Assembly: GCF_002933815.1 (NCBI RefSeq)
Contig: NZ_BEYR01000001.1
Coordinates: 2,721,765-2,785,764 of the forward strand
Reading direction: 5' to 3'
Length of the DNA stretch: 64,000 bases
From: Sphingobacterium sp. HMA12
Lineage (GTDB): Bacteria; Bacteroidota; Bacteroidia; Sphingobacteriales; Sphingobacteriaceae
Part shown: positions 8,849 to 17,502 of the stretch, piece after piece
Layout of the letters: the number at the start of each line of letters is the position of its first letter
How positions within the stretch are numbered: the stretch's first letter is position 1
Position numbers and translations under genes: made by a program
Notes under the pieces: generated by a model
What the model was told of the DNA's origin: nothing
Database searches by the model: none
Seen by the model: the letters and a program-made list of their open reading frames with translations, nothing else

Positions 8849-9199
8849 ATGAAAATAGTAGCAACACTAATTTTGATCCTTTGTTCCTTTGCAGGGTATA
8901 GCCAAACTGCTAAAGAACTTATTGGTAAATGGAAACTCGTCAAACAGACAAACAGTAATGGCCAAGTTTCTACTCCTAAAGATACCTATCAGGTTTTTAT
9001 GGAAAACGGAAAATTTCAAGGTATCCATAATGGTGACTCCCGCAACGGAAAATGGAAATTATCCGACGATAATAAGACGCTTACTATTAAAATAAGTATA
9101 ATTTCGATCAAATTTAAGGTAGAGTCTTTTGATGAAAAAAAACGCGTCATCAGCAGTGATAAGACAGGTATCTTAGCATATGAAAAAGTACAAGAATAA
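8849..9199 (+). CDS. Small secreted lipocalin-like protein
   Basis: I place the start at the ATG at 8849 because it gives a clean signal peptide (cleavage near GYSQ). A longer frame upstream overlaps the preceding gene and looks unrelated. The 116-residue product has the lipocalin-like opening ELIGKWKLVKQT followed by short alternating strands (NGKWKLSDDNKTLTIKI), typical of small Bacteroidota lipocalin-like domain proteins with a six- to eight-stranded barrel. Ligand and function are unknown. It is 53 bases behind the phosphatase-like gene and just before a strong hairpin, so it is probably the last gene of that operon. Confidence 0.75.
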   Translation: MKIVATLILILCSFAGYSQTAKELIGKWKLVKQTNSNGQVSTPKDTYQVFMENGKFQGIHNGDSRNGKWKLSDDNKTLTIKISIISIKFKVESFDEKKRVISSDKTGILAYEKVQE

Positions 9200-9232
9200 C
9201 TTCAGCGAATTGAAATCGTGGATCATGTTAAC

Positions 9233-9279
9233 ATTATCTCAGAAGTGCCAGCATCAAAAACCGGCGCTTCTGAGATAAT
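9233..9279. terminator. Strong hairpin between convergent genes
   Basis: A 17-base arm (ATTATCTCAGAAGTGCC, 9233-9249) pairs with 9263-9279 with a single G-U wobble. It lies 33 bases after the lipocalin-like gene and between converging transcripts. No T-run follows on either strand, so termination by hairpin alone is inferred from position. Confidence 0.6.
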
Positions 9280-9334
9280 ATTGAGGATGGTAGCAGATAT
9301 ACTCTCAAAATTACGGGAGAAATCGAGCTTATCT

Positions 9335-9505
9335 TTACCAGTTGATCAGTCGACTATCATCATCCCCTTTATTCCATGACTCCTGTGGGTCATTGCCAAA
9401 GGTATCTGCCGGAGCAGCTGACCCAGCAGCGATGCCTTGTTCCAATTCTACTTCCATTGTTTCAATGCGTGGACTTATATAAATTTTTCTATCTGTATTT
9501 TTCAT
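9335..9505 (-). CDS. Small conserved-type peptide downstream of the fimbrillin gene
   Basis: A 56-codon frame runs from ATG at 9505 to TAA at 9335. The product begins MKNTDRKIYISPRIETMEVE, continues with LEQGIAAGSAAP and ends in an acidic stretch with terminal tryptophan (INW). This layout (short basic start, YISP.IE..EVELEQGIAAGS, acidic Asp-rich tail) is one I recognise as recurring next to fimbrillin-like lipoproteins in Sphingobacteriaceae. There is no classical signal peptide. It lies 50 bases after the stop of the lipoprotein on the same strand and before the hairpin at 9233-9279, so the two are probably co-transcribed. Its function is unknown; a leader peptide or a modified-peptide precursor are possibilities. 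Confidence 0.7.
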   Translation of the reverse strand: MKNTDRKIYISPRIETMEVELEQGIAAGSAAPADTFGNDPQESWNKGDDDSRLINW

Positions 9506-9555
9506 GATCTGATCAATTTTTTATTGTTATTTTTAACTAATGTATTAACCGTGTA

Positions 9556-11112
9556 TTAAGGACATGCAGTCTTTTTTCTACCGCTTCCGGCGCCGACCAT
9601 TTTTGTCGCTCCCTGTACAACCTGCGTAATTTTTACCGTATTAGTTGTAGAGTTCCATGGCACGGTGTTGAAAGAACCCTGTGTCAGCACCAATGGATAT
9701 AATTCTCCGCCATTGCTTTTGCTTCCATACATGGACACCTCACCCGCACGACTGATGACTACACGAACAACCGGATTTGCCGAAGTGCCGGTCAGGTTGT
9801 AGACCTGAGGGACAGTACCGCCTGCTGTGTTGGTTCCACCATAAAGACTTCCGTCCGCAAACCGTACATTCCGCGGTGCGATGGCGATGCCTGCCTCAAA
9901 CTGAATCTCCTGTGTTGCCAATTTTTGGCCGTTTACTTCCATATTAAAGGAATTATCCAGTTGCTGAATATCGAATACGAATCCATAGTCAGCGCCCGGT
10001 GCTGTTAACGTCTTTGTCACGACATATCCTGCTGGACGGGTTACCCCATCTACCACAGCACCAGAACCAGAAGCCGGATAGGTCCAATTCAGATCGGCAC
10101 CACCTGTCACAGGCTGTGTACAGGTTTTGAAGTTCAGGTTGAGGTTATACCTTTGGCCCGGGACGATATTTAAGCCTGCTACAGATACATTGTTCTTCGT
10201 TTCGCCGTCAATGGTAATAGAGCCGAACTTAAAAACACCGTTTGTTGTTCCGGGATGGATCAATAGCGTCGGTGTACTTGACACCGTACGTAGGCCGGTA
10301 CCTAATCCAGGGAATTCAACATTGGCCGTCGCCGTAGATCCATTGTACGTAATCGTACCATCAGCCAATTTCAGATTTGCGCCCGGATGTGTAGGATCAA
10401 TGGTCGTCGTTCCCAGATTGGTAATGGCCCCTGTCATTTCAGTCGCCATGCTTAAGTTGGTCGTGACTTCACTATACTTGTGTTTCAGGACCACATCCAG
10501 ATTATTATCACCCGAGTGAACCGTTAGATCTTTCCTGAAATACATCAGATCCGCACTGACGTTGTCCAGGCTGGCATTCGCAAGATCGGCCTGTGCCGTT
10601 ACCGCGGGAACTGCTGCGGTACTATTGACGGAATAAGCCACAAAAGTATAGGTTTGTTCTGCATCCAATGCGATCGCAGCCGTATTATCGACTGAATTGG
10701 TATAGGTCTTTTCGGTTACATAATCACCGGCAGCGTTGTACACCACGATTTTATACTTGATGTTATCTGCTAATGGCGTCCGCTCTTCGGTCACCGCTGC
10801 GCGGATACCGGAGGAGGCCCGCAATAGACTGCCACTTGTTAAGGACGGCTCGCTGGTCAATGTGGCTTCAAAAGAACTTGATTTTGTCAAAGGGATCACT
10901 ACCGTCTGTGCGGCCGCAGTGCTACCACCCTTAACTGCTTTCTTTGTGGTGACGATAGGGTTTTCTACGCCGAGTAACTGAATACTGACGCTGGCTTTGC
11001 CACTTGCCGCTACACTGTCTTTGCTTTCTTTACAAGAATAAATGGTTGTACAGGCTAAGGCTGCAAAGGACAACATTCCCATGTTGCCAATACTTCTAAA
11101 CTTAGATTTCAT
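9556..11112 (-). CDS. Fimbrillin-like (FimB/Mfa2-type) surface lipoprotein
   Basis: The ATG at 11112 is preferred because it places a lipoprotein signal peptide at the N-terminus (lipobox TIYSC, cysteine near residue 27); an earlier in-frame ATG at 11166 would bury it. The 518-residue product is rich in Thr, Ala, Val and Asn and has the two-beta-domain pattern of Bacteroidota fimbrillins and fimbrial anchor proteins: KASVSIQLLGV, then QTYTFVAYSVNS, then LNLNFK. It should be exported by the lipoprotein route to the outer membrane and may polymerise or anchor a pilus. It is followed by the 56-residue peptide gene. The upstream intergenic region carries twin palindromes, and a LuxR-type regulator is divergent. 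Confidence 0.72.
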   Translation of the reverse strand: MKSKFRSIGNMGMLSFAALACTTIYSCKESKDSVAASGKASVSIQLLGVENPIVTTKKAVKGGSTAAAQTVVIPLTKSSSFEATLTSEPSLTSGSLLRASSGIRAAVTEERTPLADNIKYKIVVYNAAGDYVTEKTYTNSVDNTAAIALDAEQTYTFVAYSVNSTAAVPAVTAQADLANASLDNVSADLMYFRKDLTVHSGDNNLDVVLKHKYSEVTTNLSMATEMTGAITNLGTTTIDPTHPGANLKLADGTITYNGSTATANVEFPGLGTGLRTVSSTPTLLIHPGTTNGVFKFGSITIDGETKNNVSVAGLNIVPGQRYNLNLNFKTCTQPVTGGADLNWTYPASGSGAVVDGVTRPAGYVVTKTLTAPGADYGFVFDIQQLDNSFNMEVNGQKLATQEIQFEAGIAIAPRNVRFADGSLYGGTNTAGGTVPQVYNLTGTSANPVVRVVISRAGEVSMYGSKSNGGELYPLVLTQGSFNTVPWNSTTNTVKITQVVQGATKMVGAGSGRKKTACP

Positions 11113-11245
11113 GTTAATTAACATTGATTTGAGACTATTTACTTTTCTATTTTTTCTATACTTCAACCGTAGGTGAAGAGATATCCGGAAATTTGCGCCA
11201 AATCAACTACAAACAAATGCTATTATCAATTAACAAATGGCCGAA

Positions 11246-11293
11246 TAGCAAATTTTTGCTATGTTTTTATAACCATATAACAAATTTTTGCTA
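11246..11293. promoter_or_regulatory. Twin palindromes 32 bp apart, probable regulator-binding sites
   Basis: TAGCAAATTTTTGCTA at 11246-11261 and TAACAAATTTTTGCTA at 11278-11293 are each inverted repeats (7-base arms around TT; the second has one mismatch). The 32 bp offset is about three helical turns. They sit in the 267 bp between the divergent fimbrillin and LuxR-type regulator genes, so one factor could control both. Confidence 0.55.
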
Positions 11294-11379
11294 CGAAAAA
11301 CAATACAATAAATCAGTGGTAAATAAAAAGAAATGTCAATTAAATAGGTAACTTTGGATTACTGAACTCAAAATTCGCT

Positions 11380-12012
11380 ATGTTAACAAATGATTCACAA
11401 CTTGCGGTTATCTTAGATGATCATGGTCTATTTGCCACATCTTTTTCCTTACTTCTAGAAAAGTACAGGCTCTTTCATTTTGTAAAATCATTTGACAGTA
11501 AGGATGACTTCCTTCGGTTTTTAGAATCGTCAGGTACCCAAAAAGTCTATATTTTTTTAGATTACTACCTATCAGAAGAAACAGGGCTATCCCTGTTGCC
11601 TGAAATAGGCCGGTTGAACAGAGATGCGAAGACAATTTTTTTGACCAGTGCTGTCTCGCCACTTCTCATCCAAACGTTGAAAAATTACAATCCCGATGGT
11701 ATTTTAAGTAAATCCAGTAATCTTGACACCTTGAAATCATGTGTTGCTTCGATCAGGTTAGGTAAGAATTTTATTGATCCATTTTTTGAAAAGCTGCTTG
11801 AAAACCATCAATCCCTCCCGGTCAAATTTACACCGCGCGAAATTGAACTTTTAAAACATTTCGCCCGTGGAGACAGTATTGCCAAAACAGCCGAAAAATT
11901 ATTTTTGAGTCCCCACACCGTCGTGGCCCATAGAAGGAAAATGATGGCTAAAATAAACTGCCAGTCAATCACACAATTAATTACATTTGCTCGGGAACAC
12001 GAAGTGATTTAA
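11380..12012 (+). CDS. LuxR-family response regulator
   Basis: The 210-residue protein has a receiver domain with acidic residues D13/D14, phospho-acceptor D61 (FLDYYLSE), a TS pair at 89-90 and K111. It ends in a LuxR-type helix-turn-helix (FTPREIELLKHFARGDSIAKTAEKLFLSPHTVVAHRRKMM). It should bind DNA after phosphorylation. Its 3' end overlaps by 32 bases the 3' end of a converging TPR histidine kinase, its likely partner. The divergent fimbrillin operon and the palindromes between them suggest it controls fimbrial genes and perhaps itself. That target assignment is inference. Confidence 0.9.
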   Translation: MLTNDSQLAVILDDHGLFATSFSLLLEKYRLFHFVKSFDSKDDFLRFLESSGTQKVYIFLDYYLSEETGLSLLPEIGRLNRDAKTIFLTSAVSPLLIQTLKNYNPDGILSKSSNLDTLKSCVASIRLGKNFIDPFFEKLLENHQSLPVKFTPREIELLKHFARGDSIAKTAEKLFLSPHTVVAHRRKMMAKINCQSITQLITFAREHEVI

Positions 12013-14047
12013 TATTTTTTATACAGCATCCATCGGTAGAACCGTCCAGGTCAAATCGAAAAATGGATCCCTGCCCTTCACGGCTATCGATTAAAAGCTC
12101 ACTGCCGCTGAGTGCCAGATAATAACGGCAGAGTTGTAATCCGATACCATAACCTTTTTCATTCTTTGTTCCCCGATGGCTGACAGGTTCAGAAACAGCG
12201 TATAAATTATCCTGAACCTGTTGAGACATGCCTACACCCGTGTCGATGACACTAAATGTAATGCGATTATTTTGCTCATTGATACCTGCTCTTAACGTAA
12301 TCTGATTATCCGGTTTACAGAATTTGATCGCATTGTCAACTAAATTTCGGAGAATTATCATGACGACCTCAGCATCAGCCGATGCCTTCAGCTCGTCATC
12401 ACATTCAATCAGTAGTTTAATTTTCTTTTCCTCCAGTCGTTTCATATTTATACCATGAATCTGCCGGAAAATATCCCTGACATAAAAATCTCCCATGACC
12501 AGATCCGATGTGTGCAGATGTTGATTGACCCAGAGCAGTAAGTTCTCAATTAAATTGATCATGGAATCAAATTCCTCGCTATTGGAGGAAAGTAATTTTT
12601 TAATTTCCTCCGGCGGAACAAGCCCATCCCTTATCAGCATGAGGATACTGTTTAAATTATTTATCGGTGAGCGTACATCATGGGTCACCAACGATAAAAG
12701 TGACCTTTTGAAATTATCCGATTCTTCCAATAACGCATTCTGCTCTTCAATAAATTCATTTGTATTACGAAGCGTCTCGTTGGCTTTTCTTTTGTCTTGG
12801 ACATTTTTCACCAAAAGAACCGCAATGACTAACAATGAAACAATCAACACCGTGGCTACCAGCAAAATGTAATTGCGTCGCAAAACTTTGGCATTATATC
12901 GTGATTCTAGCTCATTTTGTTGGTTTTTAAACTTAAATTCCTCTTCATTCCGCACCAGTTGTTCTTTGTTATCTGCACTATAAAGCGAATCCGATGCGGA
13001 TTTATATTCTTTATAAAAGAAAATTGCCCTGGAAAGTTCCTGTTTTTTTTCCAATATCGTACCAAGCCGGTTTGCAGCGTTCTGTATATAATACAATTGT
13101 TTATTCTGCTTTGCCATTTCATAACATAATTCTGAATAACGAATGGCCTCATCCATATTATCCATATCTAAATAACATGTGGCAAGATTGTCCAGCAACC
13201 TTAAATACTCAGTTTGCTCGCCGGTGGATTCAAGGGTGGCTTTGGCCTTCAGATAGTAAGCTATTGCATTATCCCACTCCTTCTTTTCCCTATATAATGA
13301 TCCCAGTGATTGGAGCGCATTTCCAATGGCTTTATAATTTTTATTTTTTTCAGCCAGATCTAAAGATTGATCATACAGCTCTTTCGCATGTTGCAGATCA
13401 TTTTTATGTAAATACAGATGGCCGATATTCCCTAAAATAAAGGTCGATCTGGATGAGTCTCCCAACGATTCGTATTGCCTGAGACTCTCCTTGTAGTATA
13501 GAATAGCCTTATCATCCTTTTGCTGATAATGATAGACCATTCCCATATTATGAATGGCATGCGCCTTTATCAACGGAAGATGGTACCTGTCGGCCAGTTC
13601 GATTGCAAGGTTTAATTGTTTCAGTGCCTCAGTATGGCCCCCCAGGGCAATATAGGGCATTGCCAAATTACTTAATATTTTAGCTTTTCTGCCATAGTCG
13701 CTCTCCTCTGTGGCAATCGCTACGGCCTGATTATAATACGCGATAGCTTCACTGTACATCCCCTTCTCATAAGCCCCTATACCAAGATTTCGGAATGCAT
13801 CTATTTTTCCGGTCCTATATCTCATGCTGTCACTCATCGAGAGCGTTCTTTTGCTCAGCATAATCGTAGAATCCGGAAAGCTGGACCAATGCTCATAAGC
13901 CCTGAAGTTGAGCTTATTCACTAACGCAGTGTCCGGTAATCCAGCATCGGTATCACTTTTATGATCAGGAGAGAAACATGAAAAATTTAATACGATTAAA
14001 ATCAAGAGTGTTATTCTCCTGAATAAATGACACTGTTTACTTTCCAT
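11981..14047 (-). CDS. TPR-repeat sensor histidine kinase
   Basis: Start taken at ATG 14047, which puts a signal sequence with a lipobox-like end (LNFSC) at the N-terminus; an upstream in-frame ATG at 14101 is less likely. The 688-residue protein has about six tetratricopeptide repeats (about 60-340: AIAYYNQAVAIA, AILYYKESLRQYESLGD, AIAYYLKAKATLES), one membrane helix (YILLVATVLIVSLLVIAVLLV), a short coiled coil, and a kinase core. H456 lies in VTHDVRSP; the N-box is LRNLVDNAIKF, and the glycine boxes are DTGVGM and GYGIGLQL. The periplasmic TPR domain probably senses a protein or peptide. It converges on and overlaps the LuxR-type regulator gene. Confidence 0.9.
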   Translation of the reverse strand: MESKQCHLFRRITLLILIVLNFSCFSPDHKSDTDAGLPDTALVNKLNFRAYEHWSSFPDSTIMLSKRTLSMSDSMRYRTGKIDAFRNLGIGAYEKGMYSEAIAYYNQAVAIATEESDYGRKAKILSNLAMPYIALGGHTEALKQLNLAIELADRYHLPLIKAHAIHNMGMVYHYQQKDDKAILYYKESLRQYESLGDSSRSTFILGNIGHLYLHKNDLQHAKELYDQSLDLAEKNKNYKAIGNALQSLGSLYREKKEWDNAIAYYLKAKATLESTGEQTEYLRLLDNLATCYLDMDNMDEAIRYSELCYEMAKQNKQLYYIQNAANRLGTILEKKQELSRAIFFYKEYKSASDSLYSADNKEQLVRNEEEFKFKNQQNELESRYNAKVLRRNYILLVATVLIVSLLVIAVLLVKNVQDKRKANETLRNTNEFIEEQNALLEESDNFKRSLLSLVTHDVRSPINNLNSILMLIRDGLVPPEEIKKLLSSNSEEFDSMINLIENLLLWVNQHLHTSDLVMGDFYVRDIFRQIHGINMKRLEEKKIKLLIECDDELKASADAEVVMIILRNLVDNAIKFCKPDNQITLRAGINEQNNRITFSVIDTGVGMSQQVQDNLYAVSEPVSHRGTKNEKGYGIGLQLCRYYLALSGSELLIDSREGQGSIFRFDLDGSTDGCCIKNIKSLRVPEQM

Positions 14048-14243
14048 TATAAATAAGTAATATGAATTTTGTAATGAGTCTAGGTGACTTATTCCGCTCA
14101 AATTTAAATCATTATTCCAAATTCATGAAATTATATTATCCTAAAGTTGACGTATTTTAACATGCTGTCTCACGTACAGACATAGCTCAACTATGCGCAG
14201 GAGCTTTATAATTTATGCTAAACCTACCCCGTCCAACGTTTAG

Positions 14244-14324
14244 GTCCTGTGGGACAATACGTTGTTCGATTTGGCTCATGAAGCCGTCAAAAAAGAAATT
14301 GACGAAGCGCAGATCAAAATTTGA
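14244..14324 (+). pseudogene. Possible C-terminal remnant of a small MscS-type channel gene
   Basis: A short plus-strand frame between an upstream TAG and a TGA at 14322-14324 reads WDNTLFDLAHEAVKKEIDEA and ends IKI. This resembles the end of small MscS channels, where such a segment precedes the PFPQ motif. Nothing upstream in 14102-14243 extends it, so it is a fragment at most. The rest of this 297-base gap is noncoding apart from the terminator at 14347. Confidence 0.3.
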
Positions 14325-14346
14325 TTATACTGACGTAGAATAAGAA

Positions 14347-14373
14347 GGGGCACTTCGCCAAGCAAAGTACCCC
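14347..14373 (-). terminator. Intrinsic terminator of the nine-gene hydroxyproline/GH127 operon
   Basis: GGGG-ACTT type arms (14347-14355 and 14365-14373, one mismatch) form a hairpin 25 bases past the GH127 stop. On the minus strand it is followed by TTCTTATTCT. On the plus strand a T-run lies a few bases further on, so it could act in both directions. Confidence 0.7.
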
Positions 14374-14398
14374 TCAAAATTTTTTGTATTAATCGAAA

Positions 14399-17300
14399 TT
14401 ATTTCAGTGTGACATCTAGATAAACCGAGTGTCGTCCGTAGGTATCATAGAATGGTTTAAAATCAACCCCATCAATCTTAAATGCTAAACTTTGCGGATC
14501 ACCTGTGATAGATTTGCTGATATCCTTTGCATTCAGCGTCACTTTACGCCAGTCTTTTCTCGCCTCGGGTTCCTGAGCCGCCAATAAAATCGGTCCATAA
14601 AATAAACTGGCAATGTTCTGTTGATCCATGACCGGATCTAAATGAAACTGGAAAGGCATTTTGAGCTTGATACGGTCACCGTTTTTCCAGTTGCGGCTCA
14701 ATTTCAAATATGTACCCGGCTCTGCCTGTACTTTTTGATCTTTACCGTTAATAGTCACATAAAATCCTTTAGTTGCCCAGCCCGGCACACGAACATGAAG
14801 ATCAAATTTGCCGTTCCCTTTTATGGTCAGCTCCGTCTCGTCTTGCTTTGGGAAACTCGTTTTCTGCACTACAGTCACCTTCCTTTCGGTCCATTCCAAA
14901 GTAGAAGGAATAAATAGATTGACATATAAAGCTTGATCATCCCTGCTTTTAAAATAAATACTATTTTGCAATTTGGTGCTACTTTCGATTGCGGTACCAT
15001 TGCAACAGGTAAAGCCCGTCATATTGGGATTTCCAAATTGCTTGATCGCACCGGGCCTTAACGGTACATGGTACGTGTTGGCCGGCGTATTTTCAGCCAC
15101 AGAAGCTAAAATATGGTTATACAATCCGCGTTCATAGTAATCCATATATTCGGTGCGTTGATCAAAAAGAAACAAGTTGCTTGTTAATTTCAGCATATTG
15201 TAAGTTGCACAGGTTTCATTCTGTCCACCTTCGGAAAAACCATTTTTATATAAGGTGGCGGGTTCTGCTGTAAAAACTTCCGCATTGGCCGGATTGCGCG
15301 CGCCCGCGACCCCGCCTATACTATACATGTAATCATTGACAGCTTTATACCAAAAGTTGTCGGCCACCCGGTAGTATTCCGGGAGATTGGACACCTGGTA
15401 TAGCTCGATGCTGCCCACAATCTGTGGAATATGCTGATTGGCATGTAATCCCCGAAAAGTATCGACATTCTTTGCCAATCCATGTGCATGCTGCGCATTG
15501 CCAAAAAACACATCGATATTGTCAAACATTTGTGCGGTTTTCAAATAGTGATCCTTATGGGTGATGCGGTACAGATGCGCCATTGTCTCATTCATTCCCC
15601 CAAATTCACCGGCAATATACGTATTCCACACCTGTATCAGCGTTTCCTTTGGCAGCTGACTAAGTCGCGCATGCACCCAGTCTGCCATACCCGTGGCCAC
15701 CTGAAGCGCCTTTTCATTGCCGCTCACTTCATAGATATCAATTAAGCCAGCCAAAATTTTATGTAAAGTATAATAGGGCGCCCAAACTTGGTTTTTTTGT
15801 CCACCATACTTCGCCCCCTTTTCCAACATAATAAATTGATCGGGCGGATACGCGCTGATATAACCGACCCCCCAATTCCAATAGTCCGTCCGAATACCTT
15901 CCCGGCTCAGATCCGAGTCATAGGCCGATTTACCGGGACCATAAGGTACAGCAGTCGGGTCAGCTGTAGCTCCAGCTCCTGATTGCTGCGGTTTACCCGA
16001 CAATTGGGCCAGTTGGTACAAAGTATTGACCATATAGGTCATTTTTTCGGCAAAATTAGCTTGCAAAGTTTTATCATAACCCGTACTCGCATAAGCCTGA
16101 GCGATCGCAGTCAGATAATGACCCGTCGCATGGCCTCTGAGTTTGCTGTCCTGGCTATCCCATACGCCCAAAGGCTTGGCCCCTTGCGGTTGTGGCTGTC
16201 CAAAAGCATCACGAAACATATAGAGAAAAGAATTGGGATCAGTGGACCCCAAGGTCTCGATAAACTTATTCCGATTTTCAATAAATTTTGTTTCGTGATT
16301 CTCCGCATCGGTTTGTAGCGAAACCTGACTAAGATCAAAAGCTTCCAGCTTCAACTTTGGTGCGTCAGCGGTCTTGCCTGCCTTTATGGTCACGATTGCT
16401 TTAGGCTGTATCGCTGTTCCCGGGACCCGGCCCGTAATGGTATAACGTCCGGCTTCCAGGACGGTACTGTTATCCGCTGGCGAAGGCCATAATACCCGTA
16501 CTTTGGGACCGATCACCCCCTCTTTATATGTGCCCGGTACATAGCTTGGCAAACGTGGCAAATCTCCCAATGCTGTTTCCACCTGCACATCCGGGACAGC
16601 AAGCAAGTATGCATTATAGAGTTGCGCTTGCGTCAATGGAAATTCAGGAAGGTTATCCTCTACCTTAGTTACATTTACAGCACGATTACTTACTCCACGT
16701 TGTGCATTGGTATAAATCTCTGTAAGCTGATTTTTACTCAATGGAACACGGTAGATCCGAAAATCATGCAACATACCATCCAATGTCGGCGATCCTGCCA
16801 AAAGTGATTTTCCGATATACAATTTATTCTTATCTCGGGATGATCCAAATACTTCCGTCAATTCACGCGGTATCTGCTTCGATTCACCAACAGGTACAGC
16901 ATCTACATAAGTCGTCATCGTTTTAGCGGGAATATCCACCACGATCGTCAGGTAAACCCACTTATTCAATGCCAATGCTGGCGCGATAGCTCCTTTTTGA
17001 TTATTTTCCCCTGTAGTCATTACACTTTGGAATCCAGCTTGAGCATTCGTTCCCGAAGGAGCCGCAAAGAAATGCTTATGCGCATCCTTTCCAAAGTCAA
17101 ATAAAACCTGGCCTTCTTTTTTCGAACGCAAATAAATCCAACCCGAGATACTCAATGACTCCATATCGGTCAATGCATCGGCAGGGATCTGTATAAAATC
17201 ATTTTTTTCACCCGATAGCGACAGCACTTTTCCAAAGCGCTTGTCGTTGACAAAAGTAGCATGATGACCAGCTGTCGCATGCAGGTTGTTGCGGGACCAA

Positions 17301-17458
17301 TCTTTCAGATCTCCGTTAAATACATATCGCGCGATCATGCCCGTTTCACCGATTCCATCCAATATCTGATCACCGCTTTGTGCCCGTACCATAACGAACC
17401 CTTTCGTCAGTATTGTGGCAACAAGAATAAAACGCAAAAAAAATAGGTAACTTTTCAT
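14399..17458 (-). CDS. Secreted GH127 (DUF1680) enzyme, beta-L-arabinofuranosidase type, with N-terminal LamG domain
   Basis: The 1019-residue product has a signal peptide (cleavage near VRAQ) and a concanavalin/LamG-like lectin domain at about 35-250 (SISGWIYLRSK, GMLHDFRIYRVPLS). A GH127 catalytic (alpha/alpha)6 barrel and beta domains run from about 390 to the end. The family's metal and catalytic residues are visible: E748 and C750 in GGQNETC, and the C818-C819 pair in FTCCNGT, matching Glu338, Cys340, Cys417 and Cys418 of Bifidobacterium HypBA1. That enzyme removes beta-L-arabinofuranose from hydroxyproline-linked arabinans; other GH127 members act on aceric acid in pectin. It is the last gene of the hydroxyproline operon, 44 bases after the DPP-IV gene, which favours the hydroxyproline-arabinoside role. 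Confidence 0.88.
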   Translation of the reverse strand: MKSYLFFLRFILVATILTKGFVMVRAQSGDQILDGIGETGMIARYVFNGDLKDWSRNNLHATAGHHATFVNDKRFGKVLSLSGEKNDFIQIPADALTDMESLSISGWIYLRSKKEGQVLFDFGKDAHKHFFAAPSGTNAQAGFQSVMTTGENNQKGAIAPALALNKWVYLTIVVDIPAKTMTTYVDAVPVGESKQIPRELTEVFGSSRDKNKLYIGKSLLAGSPTLDGMLHDFRIYRVPLSKNQLTEIYTNAQRGVSNRAVNVTKVEDNLPEFPLTQAQLYNAYLLAVPDVQVETALGDLPRLPSYVPGTYKEGVIGPKVRVLWPSPADNSTVLEAGRYTITGRVPGTAIQPKAIVTIKAGKTADAPKLKLEAFDLSQVSLQTDAENHETKFIENRNKFIETLGSTDPNSFLYMFRDAFGQPQPQGAKPLGVWDSQDSKLRGHATGHYLTAIAQAYASTGYDKTLQANFAEKMTYMVNTLYQLAQLSGKPQQSGAGATADPTAVPYGPGKSAYDSDLSREGIRTDYWNWGVGYISAYPPDQFIMLEKGAKYGGQKNQVWAPYYTLHKILAGLIDIYEVSGNEKALQVATGMADWVHARLSQLPKETLIQVWNTYIAGEFGGMNETMAHLYRITHKDHYLKTAQMFDNIDVFFGNAQHAHGLAKNVDTFRGLHANQHIPQIVGSIELYQVSNLPEYYRVADNFWYKAVNDYMYSIGGVAGARNPANAEVFTAEPATLYKNGFSEGGQNETCATYNMLKLTSNLFLFDQRTEYMDYYERGLYNHILASVAENTPANTYHVPLRPGAIKQFGNPNMTGFTCCNGTAIESSTKLQNSIYFKSRDDQALYVNLFIPSTLEWTERKVTVVQKTSFPKQDETELTIKGNGKFDLHVRVPGWATKGFYVTINGKDQKVQAEPGTYLKLSRNWKNGDRIKLKMPFQFHLDPVMDQQNIASLFYGPILLAAQEPEARKDWRKVTLNAKDISKSITGDPQSLAFKIDGVDFKPFYDTYGRHSVYLDVTLK

Positions 17459-17502
17459 CGCTATATCATCAATTATGAGCTCGCAAGCTCGATTTTTGTT
17501 CG

